The translations under genes were made by a program, and so were the position numbers. Source: Welwitschia mirabilis (Eukaryota; Gnetophyta; Gnetopsida; Welwitschiales). From it: DNA of 22,778 bases. The first letter of the stretch is position 1. Each line of letters begins with the position of its first letter. Below the pieces are notes generated by a model. The model saw nothing but the letters and a program-made list of their open reading frames with translations, was not told the origin of the DNA and did not search any database. This document shows, piece after piece, positions 1 through 9,164 of the stretch. Where the stretch lies: the NCBI GenBank assembly GCA_051453625.1, contig JBOZIK010000001.1:155555948-155578725 (forward strand), in the 5' to 3' direction.

Positions 1-199
1 AAAAACCTTTTAAGGTGTTCCTTAAAAAAAATTCCTCAAAAGCCTTTTGAGGCATTTATTAGAATAATGCCTTAAAAGACATTTACAGTGTTTTTATTCA
101 AATGCCTTAGAAATGTCTTAAAATCCTACGGGCTTTTAAGGTGATCCTTTTTAAAGCGTTTTTTTTTTAAGGCATTTCTTACCTATATGTCTTGTAGTT
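1..199. mobile_element. CACTA-like transposon, right terminal and subterminal region (partial)
   Basis: This is the outer end of an En/Spm (CACTA) DNA transposon whose body lies left of the window. The stretch is packed with short direct and inverted copies of an AAGGCATTT / AAATGCCTT word, as in CACTA subterminal repeats where the element's own DNA-binding protein attaches. It ends with TCTTGTAGTT at 190-199. The reverse complement matches the usual CACTA terminus CACTACAAGA except for the last base. Gypsy gag coding begins immediately afterwards, so the transposon appears inserted in that element. The same word repeats and a similar end recur at 15660-15967. The terminus is degenerate and no target-site duplication can be tested here. 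Confidence 0.6.
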
Positions 200-1390
200 C
201 CTCCTCCATATGAAGCATCAACCTCCCAAAATAACATTCAAGAGGATGAGGAAGAAGATGAAGACATTGAATTATTAAAAGATTATAACTTTCCTTTTCT
301 TGGTAAAAATAAAAAGCAAAATTCTTCATAAAAGCAACCATCTATCCCTTGGCTTGATAGGCTTAACAACAATTCGACTTTTAATGAACATCTTAAAGCC
401 TTAATAAAAAATGTAAGCATAAACTTATCTTTTTAAAAAATTTTATAACTAAATTTGGAGTACTTAAAATTATGGAAAGACATGACAAGAAGGGGAAAAA
501 TGAGTTATCCATAACAAGATCTTTCTTCCCAATCCCTCATAAATCTAGTGTTACAAAAACCATCCAATTTTAAAGATCTAGAGGTAGTAATGATAAATGT
601 TACATTAGAGGAAAAAAAAAGATTATAAGAGCTTTAATTAACATTGGAGTGAGTGTTAATATCATGCCACTTCACATTTGCAAGAGACTTAGTTTAGAGG
701 GTAGAATAGAGCCTACTCAAGTTTATCTTAAAGTTAGTAAACACTTCATTTAAGAAACTCTTAAGGATTATCAAAGATTTAGTGATCCAAATTGAAGAGG
801 CTTACTACCCAATAGATGTGATTTTCATAGAAGTTGAACATAACAGAGGATATCCATTACTTCTAGGATGATTTTTTGCGCAACAGCCCACTGCATCATT
901 TACATAAGAACTAGAATGATGAAATGTTACTTTGAAAATAAAAAATTTATAAATAGAGTTTTTGATGTAGGTGAGAAAGATCTAGGTGATGAAATAGACA
1001 TTGAAAGTAACATCAAATCAACTTCATTAATTTAACATCATTCCCTTAAAGAAAGAAAGCCTAACTTGCATGAGCCTATACTTTATAATGATCCATCTAG
1101 GAATAAAAATTAAGAAACTATTGATGCATCCAACTTTAAGAATGAAGAAGAAATGAAACCTTTGGATTGTAATGAATTCCAACTATTAAATGAAAATTCA
1201 CACATTGAGGAAGATTTTCTACTACATGAGCCAAAAATTGAAAATCTTAATTTGAATTTGAATTTAAAAAATATTTTTAGAGGACTAAAACATAATTTTC
1301 TTTGTGATGATGAAAACAATACTCTTATAATAAATGAAAATCTATTTCTAGAGTTAACATTAATCCCTTCTTTGACTTCTAAAATTTGTT
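200..1390 (+). pseudogene. Ty3-gypsy gag C-terminus, aspartic protease and linker, decayed
   Basis: This is a remnant of a plant Ty3-gypsy polyprotein of the Athila/Tat type. An acidic gag tail (PPPYEASTSQNN, then EDEEEDED) is visible from about 200. The retroviral-type protease starts near 628 with ALINIGVSVNIMPL. The catalytic Asp of the usual D-T/S-G triad reads Asn (640-642) and the following Thr reads Ile, so it cannot be active. The second protease landmark, PLLLG then FFA, carries TGA at 869-871 where the family has Arg. The linker towards reverse transcriptase is seen near 1280-1350 (LKHNFLCDDENNTLIINENL). Frame changes and stops occur throughout. Homology stops near 1380, before any reverse transcriptase, so RT, RNase H and integrase are deleted. 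The open minus-strand frame at 1110-1397 is its antisense shadow. Confidence 0.75.
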
Positions 1391-2324
1391 TTTTCATGAG
1401 ATTACATAGAGTTTTATCTACTATTCCTCTCTTCTCCTAATTGATTTTCCTTGAAAATAATTGTATACATTGTATGTTTTATTAATTGGTGAACTTCTGG
1501 TTTGGACCTTATTTCTCTGAATGATTGCAACATCTTGAGACCATCTAAATAGATCCTTTATTTTTTTTTCCAATAAAAGTGTTAATTAGATTTTAGGATT
1601 TGAATAAAATTTGCTAGCTTTAGTGCTTTCTTTTTTATTCTATTGATTTTGATTCTCATTTATTTTCAGCTTTCTATTTCAGTTTTTTCTATGTGTTATT
1701 CCTTCTATCATCCCCATGATAGTAAGGATGACATTCTCTATTTTTCAATTCCTTCTTTAAATTTTTTGTTAGATTTCCAATTTATGTTTTTCCTTTCTGT
1801 CTTCATCATTCTCTCTATCATCTGGACAATGAGTAGGATGACTATTAGTTGATTTGACTTTATGTTATTTTAATAAAATACATGTTGATGGCTTTATTGA
1901 TATTTTTGACTTGATCACTTAGGAATTTTAGAAAGTTAATGGACAAATGCTAAAAATAGATGAGTAATCATCTGAATTTTTTCTTAGATTTTTCCTTTGG
2001 AGGCTATTATAATGTTACTTAATCATCTTTAATACTTGACTTGTGTATTTATTTCTATGATTATTCTTTGACTTGGGCATTTTATGGTGATAAGATTGGA
2101 TTCATCCAATCTTAAGAAATTCACACATCTATGAACTTTGGTTTAAAGGAAGATGTTTTATTTTTTATGTTTTCCTCAATGGTGAGAAGGTCTTAGATTG
2201 TTTAAGGGTGTTCTTTCCTATCTTCATCTTATGACTTCACCTTTATCTTTTGGAGTATTTGATCATGTGAAATTTTTTTATTTGTTTACATAATAATAAT
2301 TAAAAAAAAGAAGTAAAATCAGAC
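1391..2324. other. T-rich non-coding stretch, probably 3' internal region of the gypsy element
   Basis: No gene is recognised. The + strand is strongly T-rich. The 69-codon open frame at 1643-1852 has hydrophobic low-complexity composition and no family resemblance. Short words around CCCCATGATAG..AGGATGA at about 1710 and 1830 recur inside the left inverted-repeat arm (about 3760 and 3880). This suggests the stretch belongs to the same element, between the deleted pol and the 3' LTR. The inverted repeat may extend into it, but its partner would lie beyond the right window edge. Confidence 0.4.
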
Positions 2325-3493
2325 CATGATGTTCTATTGAGATTTTTTCAAAGACATGGTCACCATGATGTCCTACTACAAGTACAATAGAGTAAATATT
2401 TCTAAGAGGAGCCTTTAGCAGTGTAATATGATAGCTATGGGAATTTCACTCAGAGGTCTCTTGACCATGCTTCACGGGTCCTTACTTCTCTAATGGTGGC
2501 TATACTTTCCTCATCATGGATAATAAAATAATAAAAACTTAGAGGCTCCAGGATCAGTGGTATTCTTTGTATTATCAAAGGCATTATTTGTTTGCTAGAC
2601 TCTTAATATTTTCACATGATCATTTCATTTTGTGAGATTAAGATGTTTGTTTGAGGTGTTAACAAGAGAGTTTATTTTTAAATAACTCTTTGGTATAATC
2701 ATTCATTGTTTAAAGCATTTCATTTTTAGCATCATCGTAATCACTATCTTATCAAATGGAATTTTTTTATACATTAAGTCATGCATCTTAAAATCAAGTA
2801 ATGTTATGATTTCTTTCATGGGAGTCTGCTAGGTTAAAATGTCAGATAGGTAAGCTATATTTTGTTTATGTTACTTTATGTCTATTCTTTTTGTTTTCTT
2901 TTATGGTTTAGTTAGTTATTTCAAATTCATTATCATATTTTCTTATCTTTTTAGAACTTAATCATTTCCTTCTCAGTTTTCAATAAAAGAGTTGTTTTAT
3001 TGCTTAAGTAAATTTTGTGATTTTTTATTTTTAGTATTTTAAAGTTGTAAATTTGCTTTTAATCAATTTTTGTGATGAAACATTTTTATTGTCCACTCTT
3101 TTACTTGTCAGAATACTTTATCTATCTATATTTTTCAAATCTGATATTTCTTTACTTAGTTCTGCATTTCATTTATTAAAGATGTCTAATTTTAATTACC
3201 CATCATCTACCTTCTCACTTCCATCTATTTTCTTTACTTTATTATCCAAATATGAGACATATTACTTTTCTTTGGGAGGACTTATTTCCATGGCTTATTT
3301 TTCATAAACTTTTTGAGCTTTTATGAGATAAAATTTTTAAAAATTTTTCATACACATTATTCATTATATGTTATTTTGCTATGCGATGTGTTTTATAAGC
3401 CTATTTTAAAATTTTCAGATTGATTTTTTGTAAGACAAATTGGCTCACAATTATGGTTTTTCGCCTGGTTTTCATTAAGGACTAATAAAGGCT

Positions 3494-3503
3494 AAGTGGA
3501 GGG
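3494..3503 (+). promoter_or_regulatory. Candidate polypurine tract preceding the 3' LTR
   Basis: AAGTGGAGGG lies three bases before TGTTGTACCAC, the usual plant arrangement of plus-strand primer followed by an LTR starting TG. The same tract and following TGTTG occur in the right arm (reverse complement of 21514-21523 and 21510). The call is from position and composition only. Confidence 0.45.
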
Positions 3504-3506
3504 CTA

Positions 3507-4500
3507 TGTTGTACCACTAATTTTTGGTTTTTTTATGGGGGTTTATGAGCTATTTTGTATGACATTTACACAGGTTTAGATGTAATTCTGAGGATTTTGT
3601 AGAATTAATAGAAAATCTAAAAAATATGCAATTCTTAGTAAGATTTGATACATTTAAGGCATATTCTGATACATAGAACTTTACAGAAAGATTTCTGATA
3701 AAAAGGCTAGCTTCTGCTAACTTGAATGATTAAAGAAGTTATCATCTCCTCTATTGTCCCCATGATAGGTAGGATGATGATACCATTAGATGTTGATGTG
3801 GACTACTGAATCATCTGTTAGGTCATCTACTGAGTCACCTTTTGTAATGAGCTATTATCTCCCATGTCGTCTGAATGATAGTCAGGATGACATTGATATT
3901 GTAACTAATTTTGACAGCTAACCCTTGACCATTTCATCTATTTCTTATCTGTAAAAGAGTACGTTTTTGGAGTGCCTTTTGTTTGTCGTTTTCTATTGTG
4001 TTTTGTTATAAATAATTCCCCTTCAATTCTCCTCTCTATCTTCTTTACATTAGAAATTCTCATGATAAGAGATTGAAAGGTGAGAGATCCATCTTGAGTA
4101 TTGCAAAAAGACATTCCCTTAGAGGAGGGTTTTTCATCCTTTATTAAGGCTCCACTGTTTATAACTTAGATTTTTATTTCCTATTTAATATAAACTCTAT
4201 TTTTCTTTATGCATGTTAGCTTGTAAGATGTCCCTTATGGTTTATGTTACCCTTGATCTAGTGAAAATTTCATTGTTAATATAGATCATCAAGGATAGCC
4301 TTTATTAAGGCTAAAGGAAAGTAGTTTAGTTCCATATTGCATTGCATCTAGATTAGGTTGAATTTTGCATTTGCATTGCATCTTTTATTTCTTGAATTAT
4401 TATTTAGTTCTAGTTATTGTTTACTTGTAAAAAGCAATCCAAGTCTCATCTCATAGTATTCAATGAAATTATGATGTTCAGGTTAACTCCCACTCATATT
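3507..4500 (+). mobile_element. Probable 3' LTR of the gypsy-type element (left copy)
   Basis: The stretch begins with TGTTG just after the polypurine tract. It contains a TATA box at 4007 about 500 bases in and a pyrimidine-rich leader after it. It ends somewhere between about 4485 and 4540, where copia-like minus-strand sequence takes over. The exact CA terminus could not be fixed. The orientation matches the gypsy gag/protease remnant at 200-1390, so both could be ends of one internally deleted element. An alternative reading is that a tract GAGTGGGAG (reverse complement near 4488-4496) is the copia primer and the LTR runs the other way. The TATA box and the interruption of RNase H favour the first reading. 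Confidence 0.45.
4007..4015 (+). promoter_or_regulatory. TATA box in the left LTR
   Basis: TATAAATAA is followed within about 25 bases by a C/T-rich stretch, typical of an LTR promoter core. It is conserved in the right arm at 21004-21012 (minus strand), with TCCCCTTC after it in both copies. Confidence 0.5.
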
Positions 4501-4504
4501 AGTG

Positions 4505-4590
4505 TGTTCTACTATGTAAGAAATCTATTATATAAAATTATTGAATCCTTTTGAGTATAAACACTTACATAAATACAAATTGTAATAACC
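4505..4590 (-). pseudogene. Fragment of copia RNase H C-terminal region
   Basis: The reverse complement aligns base by base with the end of the copia frame at 20405-20490. Read in that frame it gives VFILKRI where the right copy gives FFILKRI, matching the copia RNase H segment that normally reads W-L-(K/R)-R. Upstream (higher coordinates) the copia resemblance stops at about 4590, so only some 85 bases of the coding end remain. It is part of the inverted-repeat arm, not an independent gene. Confidence 0.5.
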
Positions 4591-6960
4591 AAACTTCCAT
4601 ATAAATAATAATGTGATTCATACTACAATAACAAATGTGGTTTTCCAACTGGATTATTATAGTCCTGACAAATTTTATGATGAGATTGTCCTTATGGATA
4701 CTAAAGAAAAGGCTTTGCTTACACTAAATACAAGGATTTTCAACCTACATAGTCAATGGAAGGGCTTTTTGAATAATAGAACTGATGGCAAGAAGCCTAT
4801 TTCTATTGTCTGAAAATCATCAATTTTTCTAATGTTATTTGTTTTTTTTTTAAACTTTTAGCTTGTCCTATAGGCTTATCACCAATTACCACATTAAAGA
4901 ATCCTTATCTGGTAATGCATGTACAATATTAACCTCTTCATTTATCTAAAAAACTATACTAAAGATCAAGAAAAAGTGGGAAGTATTCAATGGTCTTCTA
5001 AAAACATCTTTAATCTTAGTGTTAGTCTAAGCTTTTAACAAAGTGCTTATCATGGGTATAGTTGTCATCCTTGATCATCTTTCTTAGAATAAATAAGATC
5101 TAAAAGGGCAATAGACAATGATAAAGAAAAGCTCGTAAAAGTCGATCATCATAGTGGATGAACTAACTAGATTTCAAAGGCTTCTTCTTGGCTACATTGA
5201 AATTACAAATTATTCCTCAACAAATTTGCTAATGCTTGTTTTTAATCTTATAATAAAACCACTATTGATAGTTTTAACTGAAAAGTTTATTAGCTATAAA
5301 GTTTATTAGAGGAAATATATTTATTTTAAAATTTGATCAAATAATTAAGTAAGTCACTTACATGCAATACTCTATTCCAGTTTCTCTCACTTATGAATTT
5401 GTGAACATGCAAGATGATAAGGTTTCCATTGTTTACACTTTATCTCAATTATCTATTGGATTAAACAAACTTCTTATTGATTACAAAATGATTTGTTGAT
5501 TCTATGAAAACTTCGTGAAAATAAGGTTCTTATTACATTCTATACTAGAGATTATGATGTCAAAGACAAAGAAATTACCATCACTTTGTTGGACATGCTT
5601 AAAAGAAAATAAGATGTATGTTTTAATAATAATGCACCAATTGAAAAGGCAAATCCCAATGCAATAAAGATTAGTAGGATTATTTCTTTTTCTCCATATA
5701 TAACTAATAACATAGCATGTAATTTTGAAAAGTACATAATGATGAAGAATTTTTTTGTTTTAGATTCAAATATTACAAGAAGTTTCAAGCAAGAGATGCT
5801 TTTAGCAATAAGAGTAGCAAGATAGATGTTTTAACTATTATCTGTGATAATGAATGATCTAAGAAAAAGCCTTAAGAAGTAAAATATATGGGAGAGTGTG
5901 ATTATTGGTATAGTTTAGATCTCATGCTAGTAAACCAAGAAAGTTAGGCCAAAGGATATTGCGAATCAAGAATCGAAGAACTTTAGAATACAATGAAAAA
6001 AGATATAGACTACAGACCATTGAAAAGCACTAAATTAGATAAAATAATGAAATCTAAAAAGAGGCTGCCTAAAAATCATAACCACAAATAATAAAGATGA
6101 GAAACATGAAATTGGATCTAATCTAAAGAAAAGAATCCCTGTAGCACTAAACAGTGTCTCTCTTCCAACAAATAATGACATAGAAAATATGATTAACTAG
6201 ACAAAGAACTTGATAATTAAGAAATATCATTAGAAAAAGCCTATTATCAGAAGGAAAGTAATTAAAAAATGGAATATAGGGAATTACTTGAGGATTAACT
6301 AAAAACATGATACCTTCAGTACTTCCCTCTAAGAAAGAAACAGATAATCAAATTGTAGAAACTACTAGCACTCAAGATGAAAAACATGATAAAAAAATAT
6401 GATGGTGAACAAGAGGCTACAAGACCATTAGCATCAAACAAAATGACTGCCCTAGCAGCTGATAGATCAAGCACTAAAAAGAGGGGATAGATTATCTATA
6501 GCCATCCTAAGTGAAGAGCTGAACAGATCTGTAGGTGATTATTATCTTAGACAGATTTAGAAGAGGCTTACCAAGCACTTTAAGTTCTTAAAGTTCTTAG
6601 TCTTAACATGAAGATATGAATAGAAAGCAATTATACAAGTAAGAATTATCTATTAGGGAGAAAAACATAGATTCATAAATAGCCATATCATATAAGACTC
6701 AAATAAAAACTAGTATTTCTATGAAAAAGAAAAGAAACAATTTTTGCTTTATGCTAAAAAGCACTTTGGATCATTTAGATAATAACTTGTAAATAGGCTA
6801 TCAAATCCTAATTAAGAAAGGAAGGTCATAAGTAAATGATAAGAAATTAATAATAGTGAATAATATTCTTTGATGGATGATCTTCTTGTCATGATGACTA
6901 GCTTTCTTATGTACTAGTTCATCTGTGTCAACACCCATATTCTACTAGTAGCTTCTTTCT
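4591..6960. other. Unassigned AT-rich region with scattered coding-like fragments
   Basis: No family was recognised. Open frames at 4613-4813 (+) and 5552-5788 (-) are short. The minus one is hydrophobic but antisense to an equally plausible plus frame with acidic and basic residues. A plus-strand stretch near 6460-6560 reads LSIAILSEELNRSVGDYYL in one frame, with ordinary amino-acid composition and stops on both sides. It may be a decayed exon or a retroelement gag. Nothing resembling reverse transcriptase, transposase or an RNA gene was seen. Confidence 0.35.
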
Positions 6961-6982
6961 TCTCATTGCCACTAGTTCACTA

Positions 6983-7090
6983 CTAGCACCCCATTTTCAG
7001 AACTTCTATTTGTGTTGTAATTGCATCTCCTATTCTTGCCCACTTGACTGCCTCTAAATTTTCATCCCTTTTTGACAAACCACTACCCAT
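6983..7090 (-). pseudogene. Short coding-like segment of unknown family
   Basis: From an ATG at 7090 the minus strand reads 35 codons to a TAG at 6983-6985. The composition is ordinary globular, including DENLEAVKWARIGDAITTQI. Beyond the stops the sequence can be read on in other frames (ELVAMRRKKLLVEYG), which suggests a decayed exon rather than a true small gene. The family is not recognised. It lies on the same strand as the host-gene fragments upstream. Confidence 0.25.
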
Positions 7091-7199
7091 AATAATCAAC
7101 TCAAACCTCATGTAAAATGAATGTATTCTTTTTTGTTTCTTTTTTCTATTATTTTGCAACTTAGAATGATATTATGTAAGTTTATTATTTTTAGTATTA

Positions 7200-8045
7200 T
7201 CCTTATATAGGTATCATTTTCAAGGTTTTTTCAATTTTAATATTGATTGATCTAAAGAAGATAACATTAGAGATTTTTAATTTCTAACTCCTATATAGTT
7301 CATTGTTAGTACTGAAGTCTATAGCTTTACTTCTATACAATTCATTATTAGTACTAAAGTCTAGAGCTTTCTCTATTAAATTGTCTTTAACCAGTGGTAG
7401 GTGATGTTTATTATTACTTCTGCTCTGGATATCCACTATTTATTGTTTACACTACATATGTTTTCTTTGGTAATAATGGTATTACTAGAATTTAAAATAG
7501 ATAATAAGGATATAAAAGAGTGATTATGAAGAATCTCTCTTACTAATATCTAAACTAGAAACCTAATTGTTCTTTCTTTTTTACAAAAATGAGGTAGCAT
7601 CTATAGTTATTGAAAAACAAGTACAGGTCTCTTTCTTAGAAGTTTTAACATTACTACTTAGGTCTAGCTAGTCTAGCTTCTTTAATAGATATTTTTCCAT
7701 CTTATGAAAAGTTTTATTAATTTTCACAATCTAACAACTACTCTTTCTAGCTACTAAATTAGAATTATAAGTATGATTTTTGTTAACAGAAACAGGAATG
7801 CTGTCAGAAGTAGTTTTGAATAGATGCATGCTTCTAGCTTTTGGAATCATATCTTTCACATTTGCCTAGAATGTATCAAATATATTATAAGGCTTGATTT
7901 AATTATAAGATATAATCACTTTTAGACCTACCTCATTACTTCTTTGATACAATATTTTTCCTTTCTTAGTATGTTTTAGAAAACCCAAATATATTTTGGT
8001 TGGATAATTAAATATTGTATCAAAGGCATAGTAGAAATAACCACC
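7200..8045 (-). pseudogene. Unidentified decayed coding region, Asn/Ser-rich, with a 14-residue repeat
   Basis: One minus-strand frame can be followed from about 8042 to 7200 with protein-like composition, broken by roughly a dozen or more stops. Readable pieces include GYFYYAFDTIFNYPTKIYLG at the upstream end, NVKDMIPKARSMHLFKTTSD, then SVNKNHTYNSNLVARKSS. Near the downstream end an in-frame tandem repeat gives ALDFSTNNELYRSK followed by AIDFSTNNELYRS. The family is not recognised. Persistence of one frame over 0.8 kb and an in-frame 42-base repeat argue for former coding sequence. It is on the same strand as the NPF, ATPase and DOMON fragments. Confidence 0.35.
7287..7370 (-). repeat. Two-copy 42-bp tandem repeat
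   Basis: TTCATTGTTAGTACTGAAGT in the first copy and TTCATTATTAGTACTAAAGT in the second are 42 bases apart and flanked by further matching bases. The period is a multiple of three and both copies read the same peptide (DFSTNNELYRS) on the minus strand. Confidence 0.75.
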
Positions 8046-8783
8046 ACAATGATAACTAAGTCATCTCTTATCAAATGAATAGTACTTCATATGGAAAAAC
8101 TATCATTAGCTAGCATATTACTTTTTGCAAAAACCCGAAAGCCATTCATACTACTAAATCTAGCCATTTAAACATAAAGCAATTATAGAAAACAACTTTA
8201 ATACATATCTAAATTTCCAAAGCACGATTGTAACCTTTAAAAGTAGTATTATTTTGTTCTCTATAAGTTTTTTATTTGTGAATAACTTAGTTTATTTTAT
8301 GGTAAGGTTTGAAGATTTAAGATACCTTAGTCTAGTGGTTTTAGCCTCTTAAAGTGTGCTTCCAGTGTCAACATCAGCAGTTCATATTATAGGCATAACA
8401 ACATAATGCCAAAGAAATCAGAGCACAAGGTAGATCATGCAAAAACGACTATAGGATGGAATAAAATTTAGTTGATATTATAATACTTCATCTACCTTAC
8501 TATGAAACATGTATCTTTAGAATTACATCTTAGAAAAAGAAAGTTAAAAATTTTACTGTATGGTTATGAGATATCTCAATCGAGTACAATTCAATTATCA
8601 ACAATAATGAATAAAACACATAGAGCACAAGACAAGTCTTCTATGATAATAATGATGATTCCTATTTACCTAAGAGATCAACTCAACTAAAGAGTTACCA
8701 CTTAATATATAAAGTTATTATGTATTTGAAATCTTTAATCATATTCCTTAGGAAAAATAATATAAAAATTTATGACTACTTAC

Positions 8784-8990
8784 CATGAATTCCGTAGAAT
8801 CAAAACAGACAAAAGTCCAAAATTTGCTGAGAGATGAAACCGCTGATCAATGCCAAGAGGAATGCAGTGCTCATAAAATTAGTCAATACATTTGCAGATT
8901 TTGCATTTCATTAATGCATGTGGAGACTGAGGTAGATCACAAGATGGGTTACATTGGCTATGAATGATATGTTCTCTAATGCCTCCACCA
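8784..8990 (-). pseudogene. NRT1/PTR (NPF) transporter, single decayed exon
   Basis: NPF proteins are 12-helix proton-coupled nitrate, peptide or hormone transporters of plant membranes. The minus strand reads VEALENISFIANVTHLVIYL, then LHMH, two stops, and NAKSANVLTNFM followed by TAFLLALISGF. This is the NPF pattern of helices 1-2: A-L-E-N, a helix ending Y-L-S, K-S-A-N-x-x-T-N-F-x-G-T-A-F-L-L, with Ser replacing that Gly. The segment is bounded upstream by GTGTGTGCAG at 8991-9000 and downstream by ATG|GTAAGT, so the 207-base exon is complete with both splice sites. After the GGF-equivalent the frame shifts, but EFM survives before the donor. No other NPF exon was recognised nearby. It is non-functional. 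Confidence 0.75.
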
Positions 8991-9164
8991 CTGCACACAC
9001 ATAAAAGTACTAAAGTCATTATATAACAATCATACATGGCTTTACTTAGTGAAAATTAAGAAACTTGAAACTCACAATTTTATGCACTTAATCTAATAGT
9101 GGGGATTAGGCTTTTATACCACTTGAGTATTTGAAATTAATTTTGACCATAACTTATATCTATT

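Larger units (their letters stand above)
2325..4590 (+). repeat. Left arm of a ~2.3-kb diverged long inverted repeat
   Basis: The reverse complement of about 20405-22778 aligns along this whole stretch. Matching landmarks include CATGATGTCCTA at about 2367, AGGAGCCTTT near 2407, the polypurine tract at 3494, TATAAATAA at 4007, GATCCATCTTGAGT near 4087, and GTGTGTT..TATGTAAGAAATC near 4502. A 90-base block compared by eye is roughly three-quarters to four-fifths identical with small indels. The outer limit is unknown because the right arm runs off the window. The inner limit, about 4590, lies inside sequence resembling copia RNase H on the minus strand. Each arm therefore carries a copia 3' piece joined to the 3' end and LTR of another retroelement. 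Confidence 0.85.

Noticed and set aside
1110-1397. Minus-strand 95-codon open frame
   Set aside because: It is the antisense shadow of the gypsy linker coding sequence on the plus strand.
4613-4813. Plus-strand 66-codon open frame with ATG and stop
   Set aside because: Protein-like composition but no recognised family, no promoter or splice evidence, and it sits at the edge of a repeat junction. It is left in the unassigned region.
5552-5788. Minus-strand 78-codon hydrophobic open frame
   Set aside because: It is antisense to an equally protein-like plus frame; hydrophobicity follows from A-rich complementary sequence, and no membrane family is recognised.
6978-6986. CACTACTAG on the plus strand, as a possible left end of the CACTA element ending at 15967
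   Set aside because: Only nine bases match, the next bases diverge, no AAGGCATTT-type subterminal repeats follow, and the preceding bases (GTT) do not match the ATA expected as a target duplication.
8785-8967. Plus-strand 60-codon open frame
   Set aside because: It is antisense to the NPF exon, which has family motifs and both splice sites.
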